Translations under genes and position numbers: made by a program
Shown: piece after piece, positions 15,301 to 27,213 of the stretch
Position numbering within the stretch: the first letter of the stretch is position 1
Layout of the letters: every line of letters starts with the position of its first letter
Source: Chrysomallon squamiferum
Taxonomy: Eukaryota > Mollusca > Gastropoda > Neomphalida > Peltospiridae
Assembly: GCA_012295275.1 (NCBI GenBank)
Contig: CM022666.1
Coordinates: forward strand, 12,046,577-12,110,576
Reading direction: 5' to 3'
Length of the DNA stretch: 64,000 nucleotides
Notes under the pieces: model-generated
The model's input: the letters and a program-made list of their open reading frames with translations, nothing else
Database searches by the model: none
What the model was told of the DNA's origin: nothing

Positions 15301-18300
15301 ATTAAACATCATTATTTTGTTGTACCTTATTGTAAGCAACTACAGATTTAAAAAACAAAATTAAAATCTTGGAATTAAAAATATATATTTATTTATTAGA
15401 CAGTTTAATTATACAGCACAGGCTACACTTTAAATAAACACTTGTAGATTTGTTTATACATTTCTTAAAGATAAAATTTTGGTTTCTGAAATACTGTCAT
15501 TTATGGCATGCTTAATTTATCTTGTTTTTCCATCGTTCTTTCAATGGATCATTGCCTTCAAACATTCCAGGTAAGTTGTAAAAATACCTGTGTAGACCAG
15601 GTGATTTGTTTGAGTTTGAGTTTATATGGCTCATTTAGTTCATTTTACTACCCGACAGGTATGATCTATTGTAATTATTGATGGAGACGTTTATATAATA
15701 TTACCTGTTACTGTATTCACACCTGACTACAGTGACATTTTAATCCTGAATGGTCACTTTTATTACCTGTCTGTCTTACCTCTCTGTCTTACCTGTGTCT
15801 TACCTTCATACTGAATGGTTATGTTAACATTTATAGCTAAATTTTATAGCTTTCTGTTTCGTTACATTATTTACTCATTTAGTTATGTTTATATATTTGT
15901 TTGTTTTAATTTAATTTCTATATCTGTTAAAAGGTTCTTTAGCTGCTTAATTTTTTGAATCAAAAATCTGTGTTCACTGAATATGTTTTTATCAGGCAAC
16001 AACAAAATAAATTATGTTCAACACCCAGGATATGATTAATATTAATGGCATACACATTAAAAGGCTTGTCTGGTGCAGTAATACATATTCGTGTTCAACA
16101 AACAGAAATAAAATATTATTAAAAATAAAAATAATAAAAAATAAAAAATTGTTTCACATTCGCACTAATAAAGAAGGGAAAATGAAATATTCATGTATCA
16201 ACAATTTTTATTGAAAAATAATGATACATGTTTGAATTACATTTCATTAACAATTTTTTAGTACTTATAACATTACAGAAGTTTGTAACTGAAATACATA
16301 TTATATAATACTCATCTATTCAACATAAACCTATAACTAAATGAAATATTTCCACCTTTCATTAATACAGGTATTTCAGATGTCAGTGTAAAGTTTATAC
16401 AGATCTGTTTATGTTCATTTGTGAAATCCACTGTATTTTGCCTGAATGTGGAAAATATTCATGTTTTCAGCATGAATGTGAGCTGGGTCTGTGTTTACCA
16501 TTGACTCCAAATAACAAAATGTATCTCAGCTGAAATAAAACAAATAAATAAATAAATAAATAAATGTCTGCTTTATGAGAATTCACAATACAGAGCTTCT
16601 CACAAACAGTTAGTATTTCTCTTTATTAACATGCAAATGAGCATTATCTACTGATATTCATTAGGATAAATAAACTATATTACTGTCACGTATCCGTTAC
16701 AACTTTCAAAGGCAGACCTATATATTTAATATTCATGTTGGCTTCTTCAGTTTTTATTTATTTTCTCACACACATATAAACGTCAGGGGACTTTCAAATG
16801 TCAATATTTAAACGCAGATCAAATTTATGAAGTAACAATATTTCAACAAACTGGGTGAGGCTGTGTGATAGCAGATTTATATTATTTCAAGTGGTTTTAT
16901 GGTCTTGTTTTTAAAACTGGCACATGTACAGTATTATTTTACATTTGCAAAGTCATCTTTGCTTGCTTGTGTTCAAATTCCAGAGATAATACATCTAAAG
17001 TTACATTCAGTTGTTGTTTTTTGATATTTACCTGTTAATATCTCTTTCTCCTCTCTCTTTTTATCTTTCTTTTTCTCTCTCTCTCTGTCTCTCTCTCTCT
17101 TTTTTATTTGATTTCACCCTTCAGAGCTTATCTGTTTTTATTTTATTTTTTTCAGGATCCACATACATTGTTACAAAAAAGAAATATATTGTTAATAATA
17201 TATAGAGAATGAGTTATTACATGATGTATTGACTTGCAGAAACCACAGAATGGTGAAAGTTTGTTTCACACTGATTCAGTCATCCTCACAAACCTGGTTA
17301 ATATTTCAGTGAATTTGGTGAAAGTTTTTTTTTTTTTTTTCACTGTTTCTGCACTGAAAATGGAGATGTCAAATACTGAGAGGAAAGTGGGGTTTTTTTT
17401 CATCCTCAACAATTGGCGTGTTAACTATTTGCATTATTGAACTGGTTAATATTTATTTAAAAGATCATTCATGTTGGTGGAAAATCAATAAATTAGTATT
17501 TAAAATAAAGAAATAAATCAATTTTTATAAATTAATTTTTTTTTTATAGTAGTGAACTGGTGATTATTATTAAAAATGGATGTCAAAAATTAAATAATCA
17601 TATATTTTTCAAAGTTTTTTTTTTTTATTTATGAATTGTTTTCAGTAAAATAATAATGGTTGAAAATTCTGTGTGTTAAAATACGACTATTTTGAATTCA
17701 TTCTTCAAATTTATACAAGTAATGTGTACAAAAACATTTTTCAATAAAACAAAACCAGCATGATTAGTTGCCATTAAATAAATTTCCTTTTTGACTTTGA
17801 ATGGATCAGGTTTTAGTTGTAGAGACATGAAGTCTGCCAGTCATTTTGTTTAATTACAGATTTGACGTTTAAAATATGTGTAATCTACACTTTCATCTCT
17901 GGGGCTTTCAGCTCCCTACAGCAGAGTTTCCTAACCTGTTCAGATAACCTTATCTCAGGAAGTGCACAATATCTTCTCTTAGCTCTATATTCCTTCTCTC
18001 TCTCTTGTTTTTTTTTTGTTTGTTTTTTTTTTTGTTGAAGCAGTTTTAAAACTACAATAATTTAATTTTGCATTAAAAACACAACAGGAAAAAAGAATCA
18101 ATGTCATATTAGTTTTTCAAACAGTCACTCCCAATAACTAACAATATTGCTTGAGTTATCAATGGAAACACAAACACATTACACAAATTTATGTTAGGAA
18201 TTCAGTGTGAAAGGGAACATACCTTCTACCCCTGGAGTACAGGTTCTCTCTGTTACTGTTTACCCCACTAGGATTACCCCACAATAGTTATTTTTCTGTG

Positions 18301-21103
18301 TTTTTACACATACCATGCACACATATATCTGAATATGACCAAGGAGGAAACAGTCATTGACTTATAACATATGAAGGTTCCAAGGTGTTTTAACAACAAG
18401 TTGTCTAATAAACATAAAATATATACTCTACATAAATAATGTCATTTTATTTTATGTTATTAAAGTTTTTAAATCTCATTTGAGAGAGGGGTGGCACCAC
18501 AAATAAGTAAACTCTTGATAAAAGACACCACAGGGTTGGGTAGTATGTATGGTAATACACCAGTGTAATAAAACCTGTATAATATGGACTGATACAAAAT
18601 ACCTCCTGTAGGTGTCACTTGGTTGTTATATTGTATCTTGTGATTCAAGCCAGCTTGTCTATGGATGAATTTTTATAGTTTTATTTTTCTATTTACCAAT
18701 GTGAGGCAATAAAATAAAATAAAAACCCAGCTGGCTTTCTGTGAAAATGTTTATGATTTCATTCTTGATAGCATTCCAAATGGAAAAATTTAAACCAGAA
18801 GAAATATATCTTGATATTCCTAATAATAAGATGTTATAGCAAGAAAAAACAGTAATATATTCCACTTAAAAAAAAACTATTTGTATTTATTCATTATATT
18901 TATTATATTATTTTTATTTCTATAAAAGTTTTTTTTGTTTTGACACAAAATCAGTTAAAATTGCATATATTCCTGAAAAGTTCAACATTTGTTCTGACAA
19001 GTTAAGATTATTTTGTATCATTTTTCTTTATCAGCAAGGTAATGTAATGTGATTTGTTCAGGAATAATTTTAAAAGATTGGCGATATCAAATTATCACAT
19101 TTCATCTTGCCAAGCTGTTTTGTCAGAGGTGAGATGTTCTGTTACTTCATTTATATCAGTTATTTTACAGTTATTCTTTAAAGCAGCTGAATGGCCTGAA
19201 TATATATAAAATTTATTATTTAGACAATTTTCTACTTCAACTGGACTGCTCCACTGAAACAAGTGTTTTGTGAAATTAGAAAGTTATGTTAGTCAATTGA
19301 TAAAATAAAAATAATCATAATAAAGAGACAGATAAGGCAGAACCGTTAAAAAACATTTTTATTTCATTGTTCCTGTGGTAACCTGGACATGGTTAACCAG
19401 CTTCAAGTTTATAGTTTATGGAAGTATCTGATCAGGTTTAGTTTAGTGATTCATGAGTTACTGCTAAATAAAGCACTTCTAGTGTTTAGTAATAAAATGT
19501 AGCATTTTAAGAGTCTTTGTTTTAACTGTGGTGAAGATGTTTTTGTGTTTCTCAGATATTCAGAACATCAAAGTGTATCCTTCCTGGCAACACAAGTAAA
19601 AAAAAATGTTTATATGAAGTTTTGATTAGCTGTTTATTTATTGCTGAAATAAAAGTGTTGTTGAAGAAAATATCTCTTTCTTGTTTGCCTACATAAAATA
19701 CTGGTTTGCTGCTTTTATTTGGCTGCTTGTTTATCTGTCTGGAAATTTATTTACTCAGCTCTTAAGGAAATCATTTTAAAAAAAAAATCAAAAGAAAATC
19801 TTAAATGTTAGTTTTTGTTTTTGTTCTTGATGATGGTGATGGAGTATGTCCATAAACCTGATTATGAAGAAACAACCTTTCATTTGAAGTTTGTTTTTAG
19901 AATATCACTGTTGTCCACATAATAAATAATGACACTGGCAATAACAATAACAGCCATGGCAACAAGAATAATAATTTTTATTACTGTTTTGTTGTTTTTG
20001 TTGTTGTTGTTACATCTTAGAAGCAAAGAACAGAAATTCATGTAAATTAGTACCTCATCCTTATTTTCTTTCTGACCAACAAACAAAATAATAAGTGATT
20101 TATTAATTAGTGTATGAGTTCTTGGTGTTTTGCTTTCTTTAAGTTGTATCAAAGGTTTTCAAGAATCAAGAATGTCTGTGAAATAAATATTAATTACTGA
20201 TTAATTACTGATTGTTTAATATTTAGAATAACATTAATTGTATTATTTTCATATTTATCATAATATGTATTTGGTGGTATTTTTAGAGTTTACCATTAAT
20301 GATACAAAAAAAATAGTTTAAGTAAATTCTGCATAATTCAAGAAAATGAAGTAGGTGTTTAAGATTGTCTGTTATTTCAGAAAGTTCATATTGCAGACCC
20401 ACTGATTGAAAAAGAAAAATGAAGATGATTTTAGATACATTTTTGTAATTGATAGTTGTTTGTGGTATTTCAGGGAGTTTGGTGCTGCTGATCCCCTGAC
20501 TAACAGCATTCGAGAGAAAAAACTGGAACATACTGTATACCAGCAGCTGCTCAACTACAACTTTGACAGTGTTGATGTTGATGAATACAGTATAGTTGTA
20601 ACCTACCCCAACCCAAACCAGCCAAATCAGCTTGAGGTTGTCAACAAATCGGGCAAGCTTCTGGCTAACTTCACACTGAAGAATTCCGAAACAGAGGAAG
20701 ACAACTTTGGCCCAATTATCAAGACTTTGGGAATAGACAGACATTATGCAAAATATCCCTATGTGGCCTTTTCTTCAGCAGGAACAGCAGAGGTGAGTAA
20801 TAGATTTATAATTTATATACATGTTGGTTCTGATTGACAAAGGCCAATGTTTCCTTTCTACTTCAAAGAATAAATTTAAAGAAATGAATTAATGAAAAAA
20901 TAAATAATAAAATCATTAATATTAATAAATTAAATAGAGATAAATAAAATAAATATATGTTGTTTAACATAATAATATATTTCAAATAAAGATAAAAACA
21001 CCAAATCATTGTAATAATTTGGTTTAGTAAAATATTGTAATAAAATAACATTGGTGTAAACTCACTGAAAATAGTAGTGAAATTGACCATGCTTCTGTGT
21101 ACC

Positions 21104-21144
<41 letters not shown>

Positions 21145-21261
21145 ACATGCATGTTTGTGCATGTTTGTAGATAGATGCAAAACATTTTATTTTCAAAATT
21201 GTAATTATCAGCAATTACTACAAACTGATGAATAATTACTCATCTCGAAAAATAATTTATC

Positions 21262-21292
<31 letters not shown>

Positions 21293-24200
21293 TATTACTT
21301 TGTTTCTAATAAACACTGTTATTTGTTAGTCAGTTGATATTCACAATTTCAATAAATCCTTTGTTGTTACATTGTAGGAATAATTAGTAAAATAGTTGTT
21401 TTTTGTTTTCAGGGAGGTTTGTTGTATGGTCATTATGGCAGACAGTCTGATCTACTTGAACTGAAGCATCATGGGATTAACATCAAAAGACATTTGTTGT
21501 TACTCAGACTTGGTGAAATCTCTGTCAGTCAGAAGGTTTGTTTTAAATTGTGATGTTTTGTTTTAATTATGCTTTACACATCATTCTTGTTTTATTTATT
21601 TCTGCATGATTTGGTAAATATTTTTTTGTTTTCATGTAAGTTATTTTTTTTTTTTTTAGTTTCCATTGTATAAAGGCAGATTCAAAATCTTTGTTAAATA
21701 CAAACTCTTAATATGAACAATAGATAAAAAGTATGAATAATATAAAAAGTTAAAAATTAAAATATTAAAAAATGTAATAAATCTTGCATTCAGCATGTAT
21801 GCATATATAACAAATTTACATATCCTATATTTTAAGGTTGCTATAGCAACACAAGCAGGAGCAAGTGGAGTGTTGTTATACTGGGATCCAGTAGATGGCA
21901 GCACTGAAATGCCTCACAACAGTTCACAGATACCTTACGCCTCTGCACGCCCAGGTAAACAGCTGTAAATCACTTTGTTTATTACTTTTCACCTGGGGAC
22001 ACACTGTCATAGTATAAACCTTTTTAAATAAAATGATTTTATTATAACAGTTAAAAAAAATCTGTCATTAAATAATGGCACACAGGTAGATTTAAGTCTT
22101 TTATGGTTCAGATGATTTAAAGTGCAAAATAAAAAAATATATATAGAAAGTTCAACAAGTGCAGTGAGGTTTTTTGAAAATACAGAGTTTTTCTTTTTAT
22201 TATTATCATTTTAATAAAATTAACAGTTCTGTAAACTCTGTTTCAGGTTAATCCAGATTTGTGTAACTTGTATACATTTTAAAGTTATAATCTGTTCAGT
22301 TTTTATTAATATCAAAACATGTATGTGTGTTTTTTAAGAGGACACAAAATGAGATTTTGGTCTATAGTTTAATAATTGCTTAATGCTGAATATTATTTTA
22401 TATTTTTTAACTATCTTTCTCTTGCTTTATTTTCTCATAATTAAAGAAAATGGAAACGATCTGCACAAAATACCTGTTCAGACTGTTTCAGCCAGGATAG
22501 CATCCTGGCTTTTTGAAAACATGGAAGGTGACACAGCCCCCCAACCCTGGGTTGGTGGGCTCAATGTCATCTATGTGCTTGGTGTTTCTAATAACAGTAT
22601 GTATATTCAAAGATTTTAATAGTAAATTGTATTCATTAACATTAAATTTATTGTATTTAATATTTAATACGTATTATACAAGACAGGTTTAAAATTAATA
22701 ATTATAACATGTAATTCATAATTGTTTATTAATCATGAAACTGAATCAGATACCAGACTATTTACCTGTCAAGCTTAGTGACCAAGATTTCTGCTTTTCT
22801 GGTTTTCTTGAACAAGGCTTAACCTACTTGAAAGAATAAACAATGAAAAGTAATGAACAAAACTGTATATAACAGATTCACATTAATACATTTCTAAAGC
22901 CAGTTTTTTGGATAAAATGGTCTGGTACTTGTGTAATAAAGGGTTTGGTAATGTTAAATGATTTTAAAATGTCATTTATGTGCATTTTGATACAACTTCT
23001 GAGACTTTTTTTTTTAGAGATGACATAAAATGTTTGTCTGTTTACAGAAACAAAAACTTTCAAACTAACTTCATACAACCAACAGAAAGATCAGGTTATA
23101 AGAAATGTCATTGGCAGTATCCATGGTTACACAGAACCAGGTAAAGTTATTTTTATTTACTTCTTTATTATAATTATCTTTTAGAAAACAGTGTCTGCCA
23201 TGATGGAATTTTCATTTTTCATCAACACAGTTTAAGTTTGATGGTTCAGAAATCTGAAGACTAGGTTTTATCCCAACTTACTTGTAATAACCAAGGTAAC
23301 CAAGGTACCTGACAAATATAGCAAGAAAAAATGATTGCACCTGTGCCAAATATTTAGCTTTTTATTCAAAATCTACTACCCCACCTCTGTATGGTACAAT
23401 TCAAAGTTTTGTTTCCCAGCCAGATAACAACCTTTTTTTTTCTTTCCAAAATATATCATCCTCAGTACAGGTGTCAGAGAAAGAAAGTAATAAATGGTGG
23501 CCCAGTAGTTAGTGTAAGAAAAAGAGAGAATAATATGAGTAGAAGAAAGAAAGAATAAAGACAGTATCATGTAGATAGATGGTGGCCCAGTAGATAGATG
23601 GTGGCCCAGTGTAGTTAAGAATAAAGTCAGGGTGGCCCAGTAGTTAGAGTGTAGGGCTAAGAAGTTGTGTTTTGTAGGATCAGTTCTATTCACTGCAAAC
23701 ACTTCATTGTTTGTCATGTCATCATTGCTACTGGTTTATCAAATGTCACAGTATTTGTTTTCCTGTTTATGGAAGGTTCATACGAGATGGTAATCTTAAT
23801 GTAGTCTCTGTTTGACCATTGTACAAGAAAATATCATTATACAAAACCACTTGTTAAAAAGAATTAAAATATTGGTAAGCAAATACTGACTTTGAAATGA
23901 CATTGATTTATTGTGTGTTAGAATATGTCTTTTAAATCAGAGGTAAATTAAAAATAAGGAAACAAAATAATTTTAGAACTGAGGGCTGTAATAAAACATG
24001 CATTCTTTCTTTTTAGAACACTATGTTATGATTGGAGCACCTAGGTCTGGGTTTCCTGGGACATCCAGTGATGCTGTTCTGGGGACGGCCATGTTGTTAC
24101 AGCTCGCACGCAGTTTGGAGTACGTCCAAACGCTGGAGAAGTGGAAACCACAGAGAGGAATCAAGCTGGTTTCCTGGGGAGGACATGAGTTTTCACAAGC

Positions 24201-26969
24201 AGGGAAAACAGAATATATTAAGGTATAGTATATGTATAGTATGTTTGTTTAATTTTAAATAAACAGGAATAGTAGAGTTTAATAAAATTATAATGTAGAA
24301 TATATTATTACAGAATATATTGTATTATAGTAAATACAGTTTTAATTATAATGCATAACATATAATATTATAGAATATATATATATTATAATAATTAGAT
24401 TATATTTTTAATCAAAATGAAATTTATCTTTTTTTTTGAAATGATAAAAAAATTATCATCATTTTTAATTTTGTTATTATTATTATTAGTGGTAGTGGTG
24501 GCAGTGTTGGTGGCAGTAGTAGTACAGTATTTATTTATTTAATTTTTCAATCAGGCCAATTCTCACCTCCTTGAAAGAAGAGCTATTTCCTACTTTGACC
24601 TGAGCCAGATGACAGTAGGAAATCATTCTGTGACAGCAGTTACTTCCCCTGCTTTTTACAATCTCATCAGAGAGGCAGCAGCTAAAGTGAGTCATGTTTC
24701 TGACTTGATAGTTGTAAGATCAATCCTCTTTAAAGCAGCCTTTACTGGACTTTATCCTTACTATTATATGTTTTAATTACTTTATTTGTAACCACCAGCA
24801 TTTAGTTTTAATGCAATATTTGTAATGACCTGTATTTAGTTTTAATTAATATATATATCCTTAAACACCTGTTAAACTCATTATGATCATTAGAATGTAA
24901 CATTTGTACCACACCTAGTTAACTTAAAGTGTTAAAAAGATTTAATTATTTATCAGTAATTAACTCTGCAAAGGTACAATACTTTTTCATTAATTAATAT
25001 TTTATATTAAAATTAAGCTATACGTAGGCATTAAGAAATTTGTTAATTATTTTATTTTCTAAAAATATCTGTTATATTAAATAGAGTTGAATAATAAATG
25101 TTGTTATGAATTTGTTATGTAGGTGCCTGATCCTACAAAGACTGAAGAAACAGTAGCAGGTTCATGGTCATCATTATCTAACATAAAGAAGAAATCACCA
25201 ATAAACACATTCCAACAAGATGTACAACAAAACCCATTTCTGCACACTTTAGGAGTTCCAGAAATAAAAATCCAGTATTCAGGTCCACACAAGGTATGAA
25301 TAAATTTAACCTTGTGCTATATATCTTTCTTTTTCTGGGGGTTTTTTTTTGTTATTCTTTTTGTTTCTTGATTTACATTTTTGTAATTTGAATCATGTAT
25401 ATTAACTTTATTTTCACACTATGTTTTATATATGAAAACTATAACTAGGAAAATTACAAAATGCATTAGGCTGTTCTTTTGTACTGATGCTGTTAATCTG
25501 ATTATGATTCAGAAACCATTACCTGCACATCCATGGCTTTGATCCTGCTGAATGTTAATCATTGGTTTTTCATAAGTATAGGTATTTTGTAAACACCTGA
25601 ATTCTGATAGTTGAATTCATCATGTGTTACTATAATGTATTAAAAAAATATTTATCTTTCATTTGTTATTTTCAAAAGGAAGTAAATATCTTAAATTCTT
25701 GTCTCTTTCCCAGGCTACAGGTTCTAGCGTAATGTACATGGCTTCTCTAGATGCACATCACCACTTCAAATATCACATAGCCATCACCAGAGTTATCACC
25801 CTTGCTGCTCTCCAGCTGGTGGATGCCATTGTTTTACCAATATCTGTCAGTGACTACGCCGATGATATTAGCTTGGTGATGTGGCAAACATCAGGAGAGC
25901 TGAAGCACTGCTCAACACATATGGAAGACTTGGGTAATTCAGATTTTGTTTATGAATAATAAAAACTAAATTTTCAACCTTTTCAACATTACTAATATTT
26001 AATAAAATTCTTTTACTGCAAAATTTTCCCTATAAATGGAACATCTAATGCCAAGGCATATTTATTTCATTTAGTTGGTTTTAGTCTCTGTGGGTAATAC
26101 AAAAATAATAATATTTGCTAAAAATGGTGTTGTGTCAGTAATAAGAATATGTTGTTTGTCAGACAAGATTCTTGATGTTTGTTTTTCTCTTTGTTTATTT
26201 TGTTTAATTTTTGTTTATGCAGATGTTGAAGTGGCTGCTGCTAAAGACTTGATGAGGACTGCCACGGCCTTCAGGGATTTTATTACAATCTACAAAAAAA
26301 ATGCTGAACCTCTGGGCATCCATTCATCAAATGAAGCTAAAATAATGTTTGAGAGAATATTCATTTCATCTTCTGATCATAAAAGGTAAAGTGCAGTGTG
26401 TGTGTGTATTTCTCTTATTTTGCATAATACTGATCTTAAAGATTTTTGTTTAATGTAGAACTTTTTAAATCTCACTAAAGATAATAAAAACTATAAATAT
26501 GCTCAACTTAGACAGAGCCTGTATATTTCATATGTTTTTACCATTATAACTAAATGTACAGCATTGTTTCATTAGATTAAAAATGTTATTAAAAAATGAT
26601 GTTTATCATTAAAGATGTAATTTTGAATAAATATATAACAGTAAATTAATAAAACCTAATCAAGTTTTTATATTAAAACTGAAATTTTTATTTTTTTCAA
26701 TTCTTTTTTTTTTTAAATAATCTTAAGTGTAACTGCAGTAAATTCTTTAAAACTCTTAAATAAAAAAATTTTACTGACAATTTATTCTACATTTATATTT
26801 CAGACAACATTTATTGTATCCCCAGTTATTTGATGGAAGTGTTAAGAGACTGACTGAACTGTGTAAGATATCAAAGTTTACTAACAACTGGGACACAGTT
26901 CACAGTTATATCACATCTCTGAGGACTGCCTTAAAAGAAGCAACAAGGTGCTTGAGAATAAATGAATAA
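6098..26969 (+). CDS. Transferrin-receptor-like type II membrane protein (M28/GCPII family, predicted inactive), 12 exons
   Basis: Coding exons: 6098-6447, 20474-20792, 21413-21535, 21837-21954, 22447-22596, 23048-23140, 24017-24222, 24555-24686, 25123-25293, 25714-25933, 26223-26385, 26804-26969. They total 2211 nt (736 residues plus TAA) and phase is kept across every junction. The start has a good context (AACATGG). Residues 1-45 are cytoplasmic and include YRSW and TRLLE, possible sorting signals. Residues 46-70 are a single hydrophobic anchor, followed by the ectodomain. TfR-like landmarks are IPVQTVS then NMEGD (residues 312-332), EPEHYVMIGAPR (383-394) and a C-terminal helical domain. 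In glutamate carboxypeptidase II the zinc site includes GGHRD and the DAEEF glutamates. Here these read GAPRS (Pro393 for His) and GGHEF (His441 for the general-base Glu), so peptidase activity is unlikely. No RGD is seen where vertebrate TfR1 binds transferrin. It may be an invertebrate TfR homologue or a NAALADase-like pseudo-enzyme. Confidence 0.85.
12356..12382. repeat. (TA)n microsatellite followed by poly-T
   Basis: A run of TA dinucleotides and then a T tract, inside intron 1 of the TfR-like gene. Confidence 0.85.
13567..14207. repeat. Minisatellite array, roughly 65-75 bp period, intron 1 of the TfR-like gene
   Basis: About nine imperfect units share TTATTACTATTACTGTGTGT, ACATTACACAGTGTGT, ATGATTTAACCAGACTG and TCAGTAAG in that order. 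Unit length varies because some units lack the ACATTACACAG segment or have longer TG runs. The last units (from about 14040) are most alike, as expected if the array grew at that end. The open frame crossing it (13817-14131) is the repeat read as protein. Confidence 0.9.
17049..17103. repeat. (TC)n-rich pyrimidine tract
   Basis: Interrupted CTCTCT repeat within intron 1 of the TfR-like gene. Confidence 0.8.
21099..21144. repeat. (GT)n microsatellite
   Basis: An interrupted then pure GT run in intron 2 of the TfR-like gene. Confidence 0.9.
21266..21292. repeat. (AT)n microsatellite
   Basis: AT dinucleotide run in intron 2 of the TfR-like gene, about 120 bases before exon 3. Confidence 0.9.
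23496..23696 (+). repeat. Degenerate tRNA-derived SINE-like sequence with repeated box-A heads
   Basis: GGTGGCCCAG occurs four times, at 23496, 23581, 23600 and 23631. The last copy continues TAGTTAGAGTGTAGGGCT, matching an RNA polymerase III box A (TRGCNNAGYGG), and is followed about 30 bases later by AGTTCTATTCA (23682-23692), a decayed box B (GGTTCGANTCC, 7 of 11). Paired A and B boxes at this spacing are typical of the tRNA-like head of a SINE. The extra heads look like truncated insertions or local duplications. It lies in intron 6 of the TfR-like gene. It is too degenerate to be a functional tRNA. Confidence 0.55.
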
Positions 26970-27213
26970 ACATGTTATTCACAAATCAGATGAATAGCCA
27001 AGCTACTGTTATTTGTGAAGCAAACGAATAAACAAAGCCACAGTATTTATTCATGAAACAAATGAATAAAGAAATCCAATATGTTATTCATGAAAGAAAT
27101 GAAATAACCGAACCAGTTTTATTCATGAAATGAATAAAGACACTATATGTTATTCATGATGCTAACATATAATTCAGAGCTGTAGCAGTTATTCAGAAAG
27201 CAGATTAATAAAC
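26962..27213 (+). repeat. Tandem stem-loop array at the start of the TfR-like 3' UTR
   Basis: Units of about 36 bp (starting near 26974, 27008, 27045, 27083, 27117, 27149 and 27188) each pair an arm like TTTATTCAT with a downstream arm like ATGAATAAA. The clearest hairpins are 27046-27070 (9 bp, loop GAAACAA), 27083-27108 (9 bp with one bulged A, loop GAAAGAA), 27008-27031 (loop GAAGCAA), 26974-26998 and 27118-27138 (loop GAA). Arm changes are partly compensatory: the base pair is U-A in the third unit but G-C in the fourth. Most 3' arms contain AATAAA. The stop codon (26967-26969) lies within a matching arm. The last two units are degraded. Confidence 0.8.

Larger units (their letters stand above)
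6448..20473 (+). other. 14-kb first intron of the TfR-like gene
   Basis: It separates the exon for the cytoplasmic tail, membrane anchor and stalk from the ectodomain exons. The donor is AG|GTAAGA and the acceptor TTTCAG|GG. The intron is AT-rich and holds a minisatellite (13567-14207), an exact 25-bp direct repeat (8596-8620 and 9254-9278), short TG, TA and TC tracts and a poly-T near 17323. I found no nested gene. Its length and position would suit intronic enhancers, but no specific element can be named. Confidence 0.7.

Noticed and set aside
23631-23696. Functional tRNA gene
   Set aside because: Box B is 4 of 11 mismatched and no acceptor stem can be paired; it fits a SINE head better.
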